64,000 nucleotides of DNA from VRUE01 sp963745915 (GCA_963745915.1 CAVUZA010000002.1:186001-250000), one strand, 5' to 3'; positions 16,128-27,581 are shown, counted from the stretch's first letter. Made by a program: numbers and translations. Notes: generated from the letters alone by a model not told the origin.

Positions 16128-16598
16128 CTACCGGCCCGCGGCGGCCACCCGCTCGGCCTCCTCGACCCCGATGTAGGGGGCGAGGACGAACTGGATCGCG
16201 TCGGGGGCCATCGCCGGCAGGTCGACCAGGTGGCCGTTGCCGGCGCGGCGGATGAGCAGCAGGGCGACGCCGCCGACCGCGGCGCTCTCCAGGGTCGCCG
16301 GCTCGCCGTCCGCCTCGCCGCCGCGCGCCAGGCGCAGCTGCTCGGCGAAGTGGGTCACCATCCGCTCGTAGAGGTCGCGGCCGCGCTCGCCCTCGGCCAG
16401 GGCGTCGAGCGTCAGCAGCTTCGACTGGCGCGGGCGCTCGACCCCGAAGTCGCAGGCGGCCCGGATCCCGGCAGCGACCCGCTCCGGCCAGGCGCGGCGC
16501 TCGTCCCCGGCGGCCGCCTCGATCCGCCCCCGCAACTCGGCGAAGGCGGACTCGAACGCCGCCGGGAAGTCCGCCGTGTTTCGGTCGCGCTCAGCCAC
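16128..16598 (-). CDS. TetR-like ligand-binding domain without HTH (a)
   Basis: A 156-residue protein matching the C-terminal, ligand-binding/dimerisation part of TetR regulators: ERVAAGIRAACDFGVERPRQ, RMVTHFAEQLRLARG, ESAAVGGVALLLIRR, DAIQFVLAPYIGVEEAERVA. No helix-turn-helix precedes it. The start (GTG at 16598) lies inside the end of a complete TetR gene, with a 7-bp overlap. It resembles the protein at 17314-17790 and the C-terminus of the TetR between them, so the three are paralogues. A heterodimer partner or decoy role is inference. Confidence 0.75.
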   Translation of the reverse strand: MAERDRNTADFPAAFESAFAELRGRIEAAAGDERRAWPERVAAGIRAACDFGVERPRQSKLLTLDALAEGERGRDLYERMVTHFAEQLRLARGGEADGEPATLESAAVGGVALLLIRRAGNGHLVDLPAMAPDAIQFVLAPYIGVEEAERVAAAGR

Positions 16599-17241
16599 CG
16601 GTGAGCTGCACCTCGCTCTCCCCGCCGCGGGTCGCCAGCGCCACCCGCCGCGCCTCCTCGGCGCCGACGTAGGGGGTCAGCAGGAACTCGACCAGTTCGC
16701 CGGCCAGGGCGGGCAGCACCCGCTCCGTCGCCTCGCGCATGCGGTCGCTCAGGGTGCCGATCAGACCGCCGAGCAGCGCCCGCTCGAGGTTGGCCGGCCG
16801 CCGCACCGCGGGGGCGACCCGCCGGCCGGCGAGCAGGGTCGGCGCGAAGCGGGCGATCAGCTGCTCCTGGCAGTAGCCCATCCGCGGCCCGGCGGCCAGC
16901 GGGTCGCCGACCAGCAGCTGCGCCTCGCAGGGCCTGCGGCCCATCTCGCCCAGCGCCGTGGCGAGCCCGGCCGCGACCTTCTGCGTCCAGACCGGGCGCG
17001 CCGAGGCGACCGGGCAGACCCGCGAGGTGAGCCAGGCGAGCGCCTCGCTGTGGGCGTCGAGGAAGGCCTCCGCCTTGTCGCCGTACTGCTGGTAGAAGGC
17101 GCGCCGCGAGATCCCGGCCGCTTCCAGCAGGTGGCGCACCGTCGTGCGCCGGTACCCCCGCACCGCGATCGACTCCGCCCAGCCGGCGGCGATGCGCCGC
17201 CGCGCCTCATAGCTCGACAAGTCGGTGCCCCCCGTGCTCAC
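16591..17241 (-). CDS. TetR family transcriptional regulator
   Basis: A complete 216-residue TetR regulator. The N-terminal HTH reads GWAESIAVRGYRRTTVRHLL, then EAAGISRRAFYQQYGDKAEA with the typical F-Y-x-x-(Y/F) end of the recognition helix. The C-terminal domain (ALLGGLIGTLSDRMREATER; LVEFLLTPYVGAEEARRVAL) is homologous to the flanking HTH-less proteins. Its target is unknown. The AT-rich 17242-17313 gap upstream holds its promoter and probably an operator. Confidence 0.9.
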   Translation of the reverse strand: MSTGGTDLSSYEARRRIAAGWAESIAVRGYRRTTVRHLLEAAGISRRAFYQQYGDKAEAFLDAHSEALAWLTSRVCPVASARPVWTQKVAAGLATALGEMGRRPCEAQLLVGDPLAAGPRMGYCQEQLIARFAPTLLAGRRVAPAVRRPANLERALLGGLIGTLSDRMREATERVLPALAGELVEFLLTPYVGAEEARRVALATRGGESEVQLTGG

Positions 17242-17313
17242 TGGCAGGGCTCAGATGGTAAACGTATTTGTCTTAAAAAGCTACCGCGGTTGTTTTCATT
17301 TGCATACGCGCCC

Positions 17314-17790
17314 CTACCCAGACGAGGCGACCCGCGCCGCCTCCTCGGTCCCCAGGTACGGCGTCAGCACGAACTGCGTCGCCTCGACGCTCAGCCCCGG
17401 GAGCTCGTCCGCCCGCCCCAGGTCGAGCCGCTGCGCGACCAGCATCGCCACCCCGCCGACCATCGCCTTCTCGGTGATCGCCGGCAGCCGCCGCCCCTCC
17501 GGCCGCAGCTCCCGGCCGGGCAGCAGCCGCTCGCCGAGGTGGGCGACCATCCGGTCGTAGCGCTCATACCCGGCCCGCCCGCCGGCCAGGGCGTCGGTGG
17601 TCAGCGCCCGCGCCGTCGCCGGCTCGGCGGCGGCGAGCTCGAGCGCCGCCCGGATCCCGGCGGCGACCTGGACCGGCCACTCCGCCTCCGCCACGCAGGC
17701 CGACTCGATCCGGACCTGCAAGCGGGCGAAAGCAGTTCCGAATGAGGCCGAGGAATCGTCCCAGGGAATTCCCTGCGAGTCGGAATGCAT
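17314..17790 (-). CDS. TetR-like ligand-binding domain without HTH (b)
   Basis: 158 residues: a non-conserved N-terminus (MHSDSQGIPWDDSSASFGTA), then the TetR C-domain pattern WPVQVAAGIRAALELAAAEP, YERYDRMVAHLGERLLPG, EKAMVGGVAMLVAQRLDL and ATQFVLTPYLGTEEAARVAS. It is a paralogue of the 16128-16598 protein and, like it, has no DNA-binding domain. It is transcribed ahead of the complete TetR gene on the same strand, 72 bp away. Confidence 0.75.
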   Translation of the reverse strand: MHSDSQGIPWDDSSASFGTAFARLQVRIESACVAEAEWPVQVAAGIRAALELAAAEPATARALTTDALAGGRAGYERYDRMVAHLGERLLPGRELRPEGRRLPAITEKAMVGGVAMLVAQRLDLGRADELPGLSVEATQFVLTPYLGTEEAARVASSG

Positions 17791-18032
17791 TTGATAAACA
17801 CTACTGTCTGTCTCCGTCTGAACGCCACGACCAACCGATCAGCCAAATCTTTCTATTGACCGCTTGGCCTCCGCGTGGTTCACTACGTTTCATGGGGGAA
17901 AAACCGTCCTTAACCTCCCAGCGCCGTCCTCTCGCCGTTTCGTCTGCTAGCTTCTCGCCGCGTCAGAGCCGAGCGCTGCGGGGGGATGGGGCAACTTCTC
18001 ACCGACGAGCTGGTTCTGGAACTTGACCAGAG

Positions 18033-18344
18033 ATGGCTGAGTCGGACGACAAATCACAGCGCCTCAGGGCGGACGGCGAGTTCACCGCCAGCCTCAAGTC
18101 GCGACGAGAGGCCGCCCGCGCCGCCGATACCACTAGCGCCTACGCGATACAGCTCGGCGCGTCCAACCCCCCGTTCGACTGTGAGATCTTCAGCCCCGAC
18201 TACCGGGGAAGGCTTCCTGAGAACGATCCGATCCGGCGGCGGGGCGGGGCGCTGCGCGAGTACGGCACCCCCGAGAGCATGCAGGCGATGAAAGCTGCAC
18301 ACAACGCCTGCCTCGTCGCGCTGGGCATTCCCGGATCGAACTGA
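18033..18344 (+). CDS. Unknown 103-residue protein, first gene of an island
   Basis: Unrecognised soluble protein (MAESDDKSQRLRADGEFTAS, PPFDCEIFSPDYRGRLPE, ending ALGIPGSN). It has two Cys and no signal or membrane segment. Codon use here and in the next gene is more relaxed than in the flanks. Its stop TGA (18342-18344) overlaps an in-frame CTG that appears to start the next gene, so the two form a coupled pair. The 17791-18032 region upstream shows no convincing gene and probably holds the promoter. Confidence 0.6.
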   Translation: MAESDDKSQRLRADGEFTASLKSRREAARAADTTSAYAIQLGASNPPFDCEIFSPDYRGRLPENDPIRRRGGALREYGTPESMQAMKAAHNACLVALGIPGSN

Positions 18345-20044
18345 CCACAGCAACCGACCCAAAGCTCGACCCGGTAGGGGCGGACGATCTCGCGGTGCTT
18401 CAGCCAGAGTTGGTCGAGGCTCTGCGGATGCTCGTCTTCTGGCCCGCGAGATACACCCAACGGGTTGTAGAGCACCTGAGCTTTCTCCCTGCCGGCGGCG
18501 AGCGCTGGCGCCGCGAGGTCCAACTGCGCATTCCAGATCCTTCGACCAGCTCAAGCGTCAATACAACTGGAGGACTGTGCGTCGTCTCTCTTGGCATGTT
18601 CCGCCGATGTCGGTTCCCGGACTTCGCCGTAACTGACGCCAGCGGCCATCGGCTCAACCTCGTCACTCGCCGACAACACCAGCACTGCATCACCTTGGCG
18701 ACCATCTGTCAGTACTTCGATGCCAACGAATGGAGCTGCGCTGCCACTGCCGCGCCAGAGGAGTTGAGAGACCTCTACGATCGTCTTGCCAAGCTCATCA
18801 CCGACATCGAGGGAACTGACGGCACCAAACCCCGGGAGGTCCGGAACAGTGCGCGTCGGCTGCTGGCTGCGATGGGGAAGGACGAGGAGGAAACAGAGCG
18901 GATCTCATCCCTCCTGGCCCTCGATAGTGAGCAGCTAGCGAGGTACACCCACTACCTCTGCTGGGTTCCGGCGAAATGGGGCGAAACAGTTTCGCTTTCC
19001 GCTACTTACACGATGTCCGACAGCGTCAGAATTGCCGGCGCGCCACGCAAGGAGCTGCAGTCCCCATCCGGCGACGATGAACTGGGCTGGTGGCCTCGCT
19101 TCCGCATGCGCTGGTACACCCGACTCAACATTTTCCCAGTCTCCTACGAGTTGCGGGCGCCAGCACACGACCATGCCGGCAGCTACTACCTAACGATCGA
19201 CCCTCCGGACGATTCCCATGTGTCGCTGCTCGACTGGGGAGCGGGACGCTCGTTCGGTGGAGCCACCGCTGAGATCGATTGCGCCTACTCGACCTGTCAC
19301 ATACACAACGGCGAGCGACTGCCCGAACGGGAACCCCGTGATCGCCGTTCCATCGTCGGTGCCAAGATCTCAGCCTTCCTCAAGGGGGATCCAGTCGACC
19401 ATGCAGCGCTGCTCGCGGTAGCTGTGCTCAATGTCGTGCTGGCCTACCTTGCCCAGAAAGGTTCCTTCCTGCCGTCCCACTCCGATAGCCAACAACAGTG
19501 GCTGCTACTGGCCCCAACGGTCGTCGTCGCCCTGATCGCGCAACATCGCCGACGCTACTACTCGTCGGTGACCAAACCGGTCCGAGCCGTGCTTTGGGGG
19601 TACCTAACCATGAACGTTGCTTTCGGGGCGTCAGTCGCCTTCGACGTCTTCGGGGGCGACGCCCTCGACGATTTCATCTCGGCCGGCATGGCCTGCGTGA
19701 GCCTCGCGCTGGCCGGCCTGTTGATTGTCAGCGGTGGCATGTTCGAGCGAGTAACCAACTGGATCTACCGCAGACGGCACTCGGATCAGAAGACAGGCGG
19801 GCCGCGTCGCTACCTGCGCATAGTCCGCCACTATGCCGACGTTTCGATCGCGCTGATCCTGATCCTCGTCGGCGGGGCGCTGATCTTGATGCTGGATAGC
19901 GATTGGGGAGGCCAGCGGCAAACGAAGGCTGCTGCACAGCAGGAGAGGGAATCGAGGGACAACGGGATATCGTCATCGCCAGCCGCAACTCCGCAGAGGC
20001 CAGCTCACCACGCGCCGGGCAAAGGCCCAGCTTCGGGCCGTTGA
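18341..20044 (+). CDS. Large unknown protein with C-terminal membrane domain
   Basis: About 567 residues; no family recognised. The N-terminal ~340 residues are soluble and rich in Cys, His and Trp (LGMFRRCRFPDFAVTDASGH; YTHYLCWVPAKWGETVSL; SYYLTIDPPDDSHVSLLDWG). A membrane domain follows with four helices: AALLAVAVLNVVLAYLAQ, WLLLAPTVVVALIA, a pair around LWGYLTMNVAFGAS and FISAGMACVSLALAGLLIVS, then ISIALILILVGGALILML-like. The C-terminal tail is low-complexity. The frame is open back to CTG at 18341, which overlaps the upstream stop as CTGA; the first standard start is GTG at 18395. It ends 4 bp before a convergent gene. Confidence 0.7.
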   Translation: MTTATDPKLDPVGADDLAVLQPELVEALRMLVFWPARYTQRVVEHLSFLPAGGERWRREVQLRIPDPSTSSSVNTTGGLCVVSLGMFRRCRFPDFAVTDASGHRLNLVTRRQHQHCITLATICQYFDANEWSCAATAAPEELRDLYDRLAKLITDIEGTDGTKPREVRNSARRLLAAMGKDEEETERISSLLALDSEQLARYTHYLCWVPAKWGETVSLSATYTMSDSVRIAGAPRKELQSPSGDDELGWWPRFRMRWYTRLNIFPVSYELRAPAHDHAGSYYLTIDPPDDSHVSLLDWGAGRSFGGATAEIDCAYSTCHIHNGERLPEREPRDRRSIVGAKISAFLKGDPVDHAALLAVAVLNVVLAYLAQKGSFLPSHSDSQQQWLLLAPTVVVALIAQHRRRYYSSVTKPVRAVLWGYLTMNVAFGASVAFDVFGGDALDDFISAGMACVSLALAGLLIVSGGMFERVTNWIYRRRHSDQKTGGPRRYLRIVRHYADVSIALILILVGGALILMLDSDWGGQRQTKAAAQQERESRDNGISSSPAATPQRPAHHAPGKGPASGR

Positions 20045-20047
20045 GCC

Positions 20048-23000
20048 CTACCGCCGCAGGTGCCGCCGATGCGCCCGCTTGGAGCGCTTCTTCGCCTTCC
20101 CGCACTTGGCCTTGAGCTTGGGCCTGAACACCAAGCGATCGCCGTTCTGCGCGTTGAAGACAGCCTTGGCCCTCGGGGTCTTGCCCTTGCAGATGTTGCG
20201 CGAGTTCTGCAGCAGGCCCTTCTTGCCGCCCTGGAAGGTGAACACCGCCCAGGAGACCGGCACGTCGGGGACGACGTCGAAGGTGTTTCTGATGCCGCCG
20301 TTCTTGGAGTCGATGCGACCGGAGAGGTCGACGTCGATCCTCCCACCCCTGAAGGTGGCCACCAGGTCGGGCAGGGGGTTGTTGGAGCTTCTGAGGTAGA
20401 TCGGGCCGCTTAGGACTTCGTCCAGCAGCGGGCTCTTGGCCTTGACCGTGCCGTAGATCGAGCCGCGGGGGCAGTTGTTGGCTGCGAACTGCACCCTGGT
20501 GCAGATCGTCTTGATGTGGCCCTGGTCGAGGAACTCGCTGTGGGGCAGGGCTACCGAGGCGCTTGCCGTGTTGGCATCGCCTTCGGGGAAGCGCGCTACG
20601 GCTCTGAGCTTGGGGTGGGCGCCTCGTTTGGTGCCGCCGAAGAGCCTCAGGGCGAGCTTGGGCTTGAACTCGAGGGAGGCGCAGGAGCCGACCTGGAAGG
20701 GGCTTTGGGCGTTGAAGAGCGCTCCCCCGGCCCCGGAGATCTCCCCGTCCACCGACATCCGCGAGCAGTTGGTCGGGTTGAGGGTCGTGTCGGGTCGGTC
20801 GATTCGCAGGCGCACGTCTCTGGTGCGCAGGATCACTCCGTGCAGGATCGTCGGGAAGGGGTCCGATACCGCCGTCACCTGGGCGGTGGTGGGGTCGATC
20901 TGAAGCGCTGCCCTGACCACGACGTTGCCGAGGTCGAAGGGGCCGGCCAGGGCCGGGGCGACTACCGCCAATGACAACGGGGCTCCCTTATACGGCCCGG
21001 CCAGGTAGACCTTGCCGCCGAAGTAGTTGGGGCCGGGGCCGGCTCCGAGGCCGGCGCTTATCGAGCCGAACTCAGAGGAGGCGGGGCAGGCGGGGTTGTC
21101 TCTCTCTCCGGCGCCTGAGAACTCCGCAGTTGAGATCGAGGCTATGGCCTGATCGGGGCAGATCGTCTTGCCGGCCAGTTTGCCGACCAGGCCCGGGGGC
21201 AGGACGGTCTTGACGCCGGTCAGCTCCTGTTCGTCATCGCTTCGGCTCAAGCGGAAGAGAAACGGGGAGTAGGCACCCGCAGTCGCGTTGACCGTGCCCG
21301 CCTCCATATTTGGGGCAAAACCCCTATGCCCGACGTCGGGCGGGCAGGGGGTGCCGTTGGGCCCTTCGGTCACCTCGTAGGTGTTGGAGGCGTCGACCGG
21401 TTTCTGCGGCTGCGCGTAGGAGGCGACCTGCACCCCGATCGTCTGCTCGCCGCAGGCGGGCGGGCTGACCAGGGGCGCCCGGGGGCCGCTCCTGAATTTC
21501 AAGACGAAGTCATCGAAGGGGAACTGGGGCAGGTCATCGAAGACGGTCTCGATCTGCCCGGTCCGTTCGTCGACATTGATGCGGCCCGGGATCTTGATCA
21601 GGATGCCGCGTTCTTCGGTGTCGTGAGCAACCAACAGCATTGCGAAGGTCGAGCCGTAGGGATTGTCGCCCTGCGCCGCCAGATACATGCTCCCTTCCAC
21701 GGACTTTGGAAGAAGCGGCGAATGAATCGCAACTTCGCCGATCCGCGAGGCGTCGGGGCACTGCACCGGCTCGTTGTTGCCCAGCTGCATCTGCGCCAGG
21801 GTGCAGCTCTGAAGGCCGTCGGCGAAGGATGGGCTGAAGCTCATGCCTTCGGGCAGCGTCACCGTAGTCGACTTCACCGGCGGCGTCGCCAGCGCATCTG
21901 GGTTTTCGTTCTGGGCGACCTTGATGTGGACGTCGAGGCCGGTCGGCGTGTTGGCCTGCTTGCCGGTCGGTTCTATCTGGACTTCGGGTTCGAAGCGCGG
22001 TTTGTCGCAATTCGTGAATTTTTCCGGCTGCGTATAGTCGATCTCGGGGCCGTAGATGCCGGAATGCTGCCATGAGTCGTAGTGGTGCAAACGAATCACA
22101 CTCTGAGATTCGCACCGGGAAGGGACACTCAGGAAGGGGCGGCGGGATGCGTCGGTCGCGCATTCTTCGCCCGTACTGCCGGCTTCCGCCGGAAAGCTGA
22201 ACGCGACACATCCCTCCGAATCGTGCGAATGGTCCGCCGGCACTCCCCAAAGAGTTAGTTTCTGGAAAAACGGAGGCAGCGTCTCGTTGATGTCACTGAC
22301 CCGTGAGGTGATCGCATACTGGTTGGCCGGGTCGAGCGACACTTTGATGTGAACCGGGTTCCCCGCCACTGAGAAGCCGAGATCCGTTATCGCCCCCCGG
22401 GGATGGGAGATGTTGAAGACCCCGGTGGGATAGATCCGGAAGCGCTCAGTGGGCTTTGAGGTGTCAGGCGGAACGATACCGAGGTCGATGCGCCCGACCT
22501 GACTTGAGCGTGGACAGGCGTTTTCGGCGAAAAGTCCGGGGGGGCATTCCGCTACCACACTGGGGTTGCCGATGAATCCCGGGGAAGGTCCACCCGCAGG
22601 TTGCGAACGTTCTCCACCGGTTTCGATTCGAAGCCGGATTCGACCGCCTCATTGCTCGCGGTGATGTCAAATGGGATCGTGAAAAGTTCCGGGTGAGCGC
22701 CCGATTCCCGCACCAATGTGGAGCCATCGCTGCCGAAGAAATCGGGAGTGAAGCTTTCGGAGAGGATGCTGAAGGGCGCCGGAGTGGCATCTATCCGCGT
22801 CCGCTCGATCACCTGGCTTTTCGTGGGGGCCCCACCTCCTTCAAGCGTAGCGGACAGAAAGCGTTCGGTCCCGTCAGCGACACCGGCTTCGATGTCGACG
22901 AGAACCCTGAGTGCTCCAGTGTCGGCGTGACGCAGAATCGGACCGCCGGTAGTGCAACTGAGCAACGTGTCTCCGATGTTGCCCGGGCAGCTCCAAGCCC

Positions 23001-23280
23001 CGGTGAAGCCGTAGCTGAAGTTCGAGGACGCCGATACTCGGGTCATCCCTTTGGGAAGTTTGATCGAAAGCGTGACCGGACCGGATGTTGATTCGTCGCC
23101 GAGATTGGCGATATCGAACCAGTATTCGCCGCTTCCACCCGGCGAGAAATTGGTTGGGCTGTGGTGAACGTCGAGCTTGAGCTCGGGCGCGGCAGCAGCT
23201 GTCGCGGCCATCGCCGAGCCGGCCACGCAGGCCGCGACCATTGCTGCTGCGAGCGTGAGCGTAAACCTGATCCGACTCAT
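20048..23280 (-). CDS. Giant secreted surface protein, one frameshift
   Basis: About 1,077 residues once a single shift is repaired. It starts at ATG 23280 with a signal peptide (MSRIRFTLTLAAAMVAACVA, cleaved after ...AMAATAAAA). It has repeated beta-rich segments with recurring LPPG/LPEG turns and paired Cys (for example ATLPEGMSFSPSFADGLQSC; VLPPGLVGKLAGKTICPDQA). It ends in a basic tail (KAKKRSKRAHRRHLRR). At 22582-22589 one missing C in a C-run converts LPPGFIGNPSVVAECPPGLF into a stop; adding it joins both halves. The start overlaps the upstream gene stop as ATGA. Function is unknown; surface or wall adhesion is inference. Confidence 0.75.
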
Positions 23281-26200
23281 TTCGCGGTCCTCCGGTGGTT
23301 GGCGCGGATGTGGCGGTGCTTCCTTCGCCTTCTGTGCTTCTTCTTGTGCTTCCTGTGCTTCCTGGCTACGCAACGCCCGTGCCTGCGCACCTTGTGGCGC
23401 CGGCAGCGTGCCGCCTTGGACTTGACGTTGCCTGGGCTGGATGTCAGGCTCGCCAAGGGCTCCACGGTCGGCGCGCCCTTGGGCGTCCCCTGGCACACCT
23501 CCAATGGACAGGGCTTGGGCGCAGCGGCGAATTCAAAGCCCCCGCCGATGCGGGCATCGTAGATTCGCGTGAAGGCGTCCAGGGCATCGGGCGTGTACTG
23601 AGCGAATGCCCGGAAGTACAGGTCGCGACCGTCCGGGCTGAGACCGTTGACCGCGGGTGGGGCGAGAGGGGGCCAGTGGGTGAGACCGTCGGTGACGAGC
23701 AGCTGCCGGCCGTCGCGCCACTCGTATATGTCGGTCCCGCCCTCGCCTTCTCCTTCCGAAGAGGTGTTCTGATCGGGGGCCACGAGCGGAGTGGTCGTGG
23801 CAAACGCCACCGTCCCGTTGGCCGAAAGCGGCGGGGTCTCGGAGCCCTGACTCAGAAAACGGTAGACATCCCCGCTGGGAGACGACCCATCCTGCGGGCA
23901 GCTGACGCACTCCAGGGACCCGTCACCGTCGTTATATAGGTAGTACTGGTAGAAACCGCTGCCATTGGCCCCGCCGACCTGATTGAGCGACGAGTTGCCA
24001 GCGCGGAAATAAAGGTACTTCCCGTCGACGGAGATGGCAGTGTAGTAGCTGGTTATGTCTTCGACCGGATTACCTGCCGCATCGACTCCCAAAGGCGCGA
24101 TGTAGGCAAGGCTGCCGCTAGCGACATCGAGGCGATAAAGGCCGGGGTAGCCGCTCGCTTGCGCGCCGGGGAGGAGCTTGGTGCTTGTAGAGAAGTACAC
24201 CCGCGATCCACTGTCCGAAACCCCGATGCCACGGGGTTCGGCACCCAATACGTTGACTTCCAGGCTCGTTGCCTGGCAGGTCAGGCATTCGAGGCTCTGG
24301 GTGCCCGTGTCATAGCGATAGATGTCATTGCCCTTGTTGCACGTGCCGCTATTCGTGTCGTCTGCGGTAAGCCGCGAAGCGGTGGTGAAGAAGGCCGCCC
24401 CCGGCGTCGCCTTGATCAGCGGGGCAACGCAGGTCGGGCCCGAGAGAGGTGGCACCGACACGCGCACCGTTTCGTCGGCGGTCAGATCGCGCATGAAGAG
24501 CTGCGGCTGGTCTTCGCTCGAGCACGATCCCATCCGCGCCTGGAAGAAGACGAGTGATCCGTCGCCTGAGACCCAGTGGCTCTGCTGGGTTGGAGAACTG
24601 CCAACCGTTATCGTGTGCTTTTCAATGCCGCACGGCGGCAGGGAACCGCCGGGCAGGAGGCTGACGAGCCTCGGCGCGCCGGAGCTGATGTCGTAGAGGT
24701 TCGGTTGGCTCGAGGCCGCGGGGTAGGACGGATCGAGAGTGCCGCCTTCCAGCATCGCGACCGTGCGAGTACCGTCGGCCGAGACTCCGAAGTAGCCGCC
24801 TTCCCCACCCACCAGTTCCTCGGGCGGCGCCTTCTCGAAGAGACGCTGTGGCTGGCCCTCCGGTTCGAGGTGCCACAGGTCCGACGTTCCTCTGACCCCG
24901 GTGTAGTTGGCGATGGTCATCGCGGAGAGGTCAGCGTTGCCGTAGAGCTTGTTCCACTGCGGCCCGGCCAGTTCCGACCGCGACGGCGTTATCAGCCGGG
25001 TCCTCCAGTCGCCACGGTGCGCCGATTCTTCCCTGCGCTCGGCGAGGTAGACGCCCGCGAAGCTGCCCGTTTCGCCGATCGAGGTGCCGCCGGCGATGCT
25101 GTAGATAGCACGGTTGCCGTCCGCGGACGAGACGAACTGGAAGGACACCGGGTTGCCGTTGGTGTCGGGCATGTTGACCTGCTCATAGGCGCGATCCGAT
25201 TCGGGCGGGCCCGGGAAGCGGCCGTGAGAGGGGGGCGCGTCCGACACCCGCGTGGTCACCGTCATGTCTTCGCCATAGGCGGGAACGCCGGCGGCGTTTT
25301 CGGCGACGATCCGGTAATGGTAGGTCTCGTTCGCCTGAAGCCCGGCGACGGTTTGCGCGACCCACTTGAACGTGACGCCAGAGCCGGCCCCCTGCGCTTC
25401 GCTCAGGCTGGCAGGGATTGGAGTCGCAGGGTCCCGCGGTCCCGTATTCGAAGCGATAGGCGGCGGTCGAACCGTTGGGGTCGACGCGGCCCTCCAGACG
25501 CGCGGTGGTCGCCGACCTGACCGGCGAGCCGGTGGTCTCGACCAGCGGCTTCTCGGCAGAGGTGGTGAAGCTGAGCGGAGCGGTAACGACCTGCTCGCCG
25601 ACCTTGCGTCCCGCCACGACCCTCACTTCATAGGTGGTGCTCGGTTCGAGGCCAAACGGCTGGGGATCGAGCGTAGCTTCCACCGATTGCGGCGTTTCCT
25701 GGTGCCCCACCGCAACGCCGGCCCCGGACGCCCAGTGTCCGCCACCGTCGCTGGAGTATTCGAGGTGGATGCTGGTGTCTGGCGGGCCGTTCGGGTCGAC
25801 GGTCGCGTGGGCGGTGACCGTATGGGCGGTGATGTCGGAGAGCGAGTCAAGCGACGCGGTCGGCGGAGGTCCTGCTTCGCCGAGGACGTAGACGCCCTGG
25901 CTCGCGCCAGAGACCACGTCTTCCCGCCCGGCGACATCGAGGCGACCGACGGTCTCATCCGCGGCGAGAGCATTCGCGATGATGGGATTTTCGCGTTCAT
26001 CGTCGGCGGAACCAGGCGGGGCCGAGAGGCCCGGCGCGTTCAGCGGGCCGAACTGTTGAATAGTACGTCGGCCGGACACTGTGTAAAGGGTGTCAGCGTC
26101 GGGACCGCCGCCGTCCGAGTCTGGGTCGACCGCAAGCGCTTCGGGTCGCCCGGTGAGAGGTCCATATTCACCTTCCACTTCAGTCGACACCGTAACGCTC

Positions 26201-27537
26201 CCACCGCTGAGCGGTATGGTCCCGTTTGAGACGGTCAGCTGTTCGACGTTCGTGTGACTGAAAACGCCGGTGAATGTGACAATGTAGTGATATTCGAAGC
26301 CGGTACTTGGCTGGCCAAGCCGTACGGTTCCGACCGTCACGTTCCCGGGGCCGATCGCCGATTGCGCTTCCAGTGCGCTTTGCACGGCCTGTCTCATCGC
26401 TTCGCTGCTTTCAGTTATGGCGATGTCTTCGGTCGTTTCGCCGCCAAAAGTAAGCCGGAATTGCCCGCCCGTGGCGGTTACCGCCAGAGATTGCTGCTCG
26501 TCTGTCGGAGTGGCGAGGGGGGGGAGGAACCCGATCCCGCCGCCGTGGGCGTTCTCGGCGTCGTAGCGCTCCACTCCATGCCTATTCGATACGTACACGA
26601 TGCCGCGCGAGTCGACCGCAATCGACCGCGGGTAATGTTGTTCCGGGAACTTTTCCGGCCCGAAGGAGCCGGGAGAGCTACCGTCGAGGCTGTACGTGTT
26701 GATGCGGTGATTGCCGGTGTCGGCCAGAAAGACCGTGCCTGCGCTCGGGTTACCGTCAGGCTGGCTCACCGCGATACCTTCGCCTACGAAGTCGCCTTTA
26801 CTGGTCCCCTGGCCGATCTGGCCGATACCGGAACCCGGCAGGCCGGCCTTGCAGACATCGATGCCCGCCTTGCAGACCTCGTATCCCGTGCCGTTGTCGT
26901 CCGGTCCAGTCTCGACCACGTCCCAACCGAAGGAACGCAGGAACTCGCCCGTGGCCGTGTAGACGTTGACGCGGAAGTTATCCGGGGTGCGCCGAGAGCT
27001 GGCATCGACGACGTAGACGTCTCCCGTATCCTGATCGACCGCGATCGCTCCCGGTTTGCTCAGCGCACCGTCGCCCGTGAGGGTTCCGTTGCCGCCCTCG
27101 CCGATGGCCGCGCCGCAGTTTTCGGCGACCGTGCACACTTCGTAATCGGTGCCACCGGATTCCACCCCGGCGCCCCAGGCGCTGACGAAGCGGTAGGTGT
27201 CGTCGGCGGGGTCCGTGGTGCCCTTGTCCTCTCGTTCGAACCGCTCGACGCGATTTCCTCTTTGACTCACGACGTCGAAGCTGCCCCCGTCGGTGACGTA
27301 GGTGGTGCCGACCGGAACTCCACCGGCGCCAGTGTTGTTGATGGCCACGCCGGCGGCCTCGGTGAACTGACCGCCTTCGGTCCCCGTCCCACCGAAGAAA
27401 TCGACCGGCTGGAGGGCCGCGCTGGCAGGCGAAGCGCAAGCGAAGAGGAAGAGCACCACGGTGATGGGGACTCCGGCGCCCAGCCGAGCGACCGAGTCTT
27501 TCTTGGACCGTCTTGTTGCCCTCAACCTCATCTGCAC
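23277..27537 (-). CDS. Giant secreted NHL/beta-propeller protein, one frameshift
   Basis: About 1,420 residues after repair. GTG start at 27537 with AGGAGG five bases upstream; an ATG six bases further in is the alternative. A signal peptide ends near FACASPASA. The N-terminal half carries NHL-type repeats (GAIAVDQDTGDVYVVDASSR; FLADTGNHRINTYSLDGSSP; SIAVDSRGIVYVSNRHGVER), then fibronectin-III-like modules (ATVDPNGPPDTSIHLEYSSD; RVDPNGSTAAYRFEYGTAGP). The C-terminal half is a TolB/WD40-like propeller (RIYDARIGGGFEFAAA end) with a His/Lys/Arg-rich tail. The frame shifts near 25405-25425. It is coupled to the next giant gene. Confidence 0.75.
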
Positions 27538-27581
27538 GTCAACCTCCTAGATGGCTCAATGTGCTCGGATCGGACGGCGGT

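Noticed and set aside
17742..18026. 94-residue plus-strand frame before the 18-kb island
   Set aside because: Overlaps the start of the TetR-like gene, has no ribosome site and no family features; the region is better read as promoter/intergenic.
22552..22590. Split of the giant secreted protein into two genes
   Set aside because: Adding one C to a C-run gives an uninterrupted LPPGFIGNPS junction; the second half has no signal peptide of its own.
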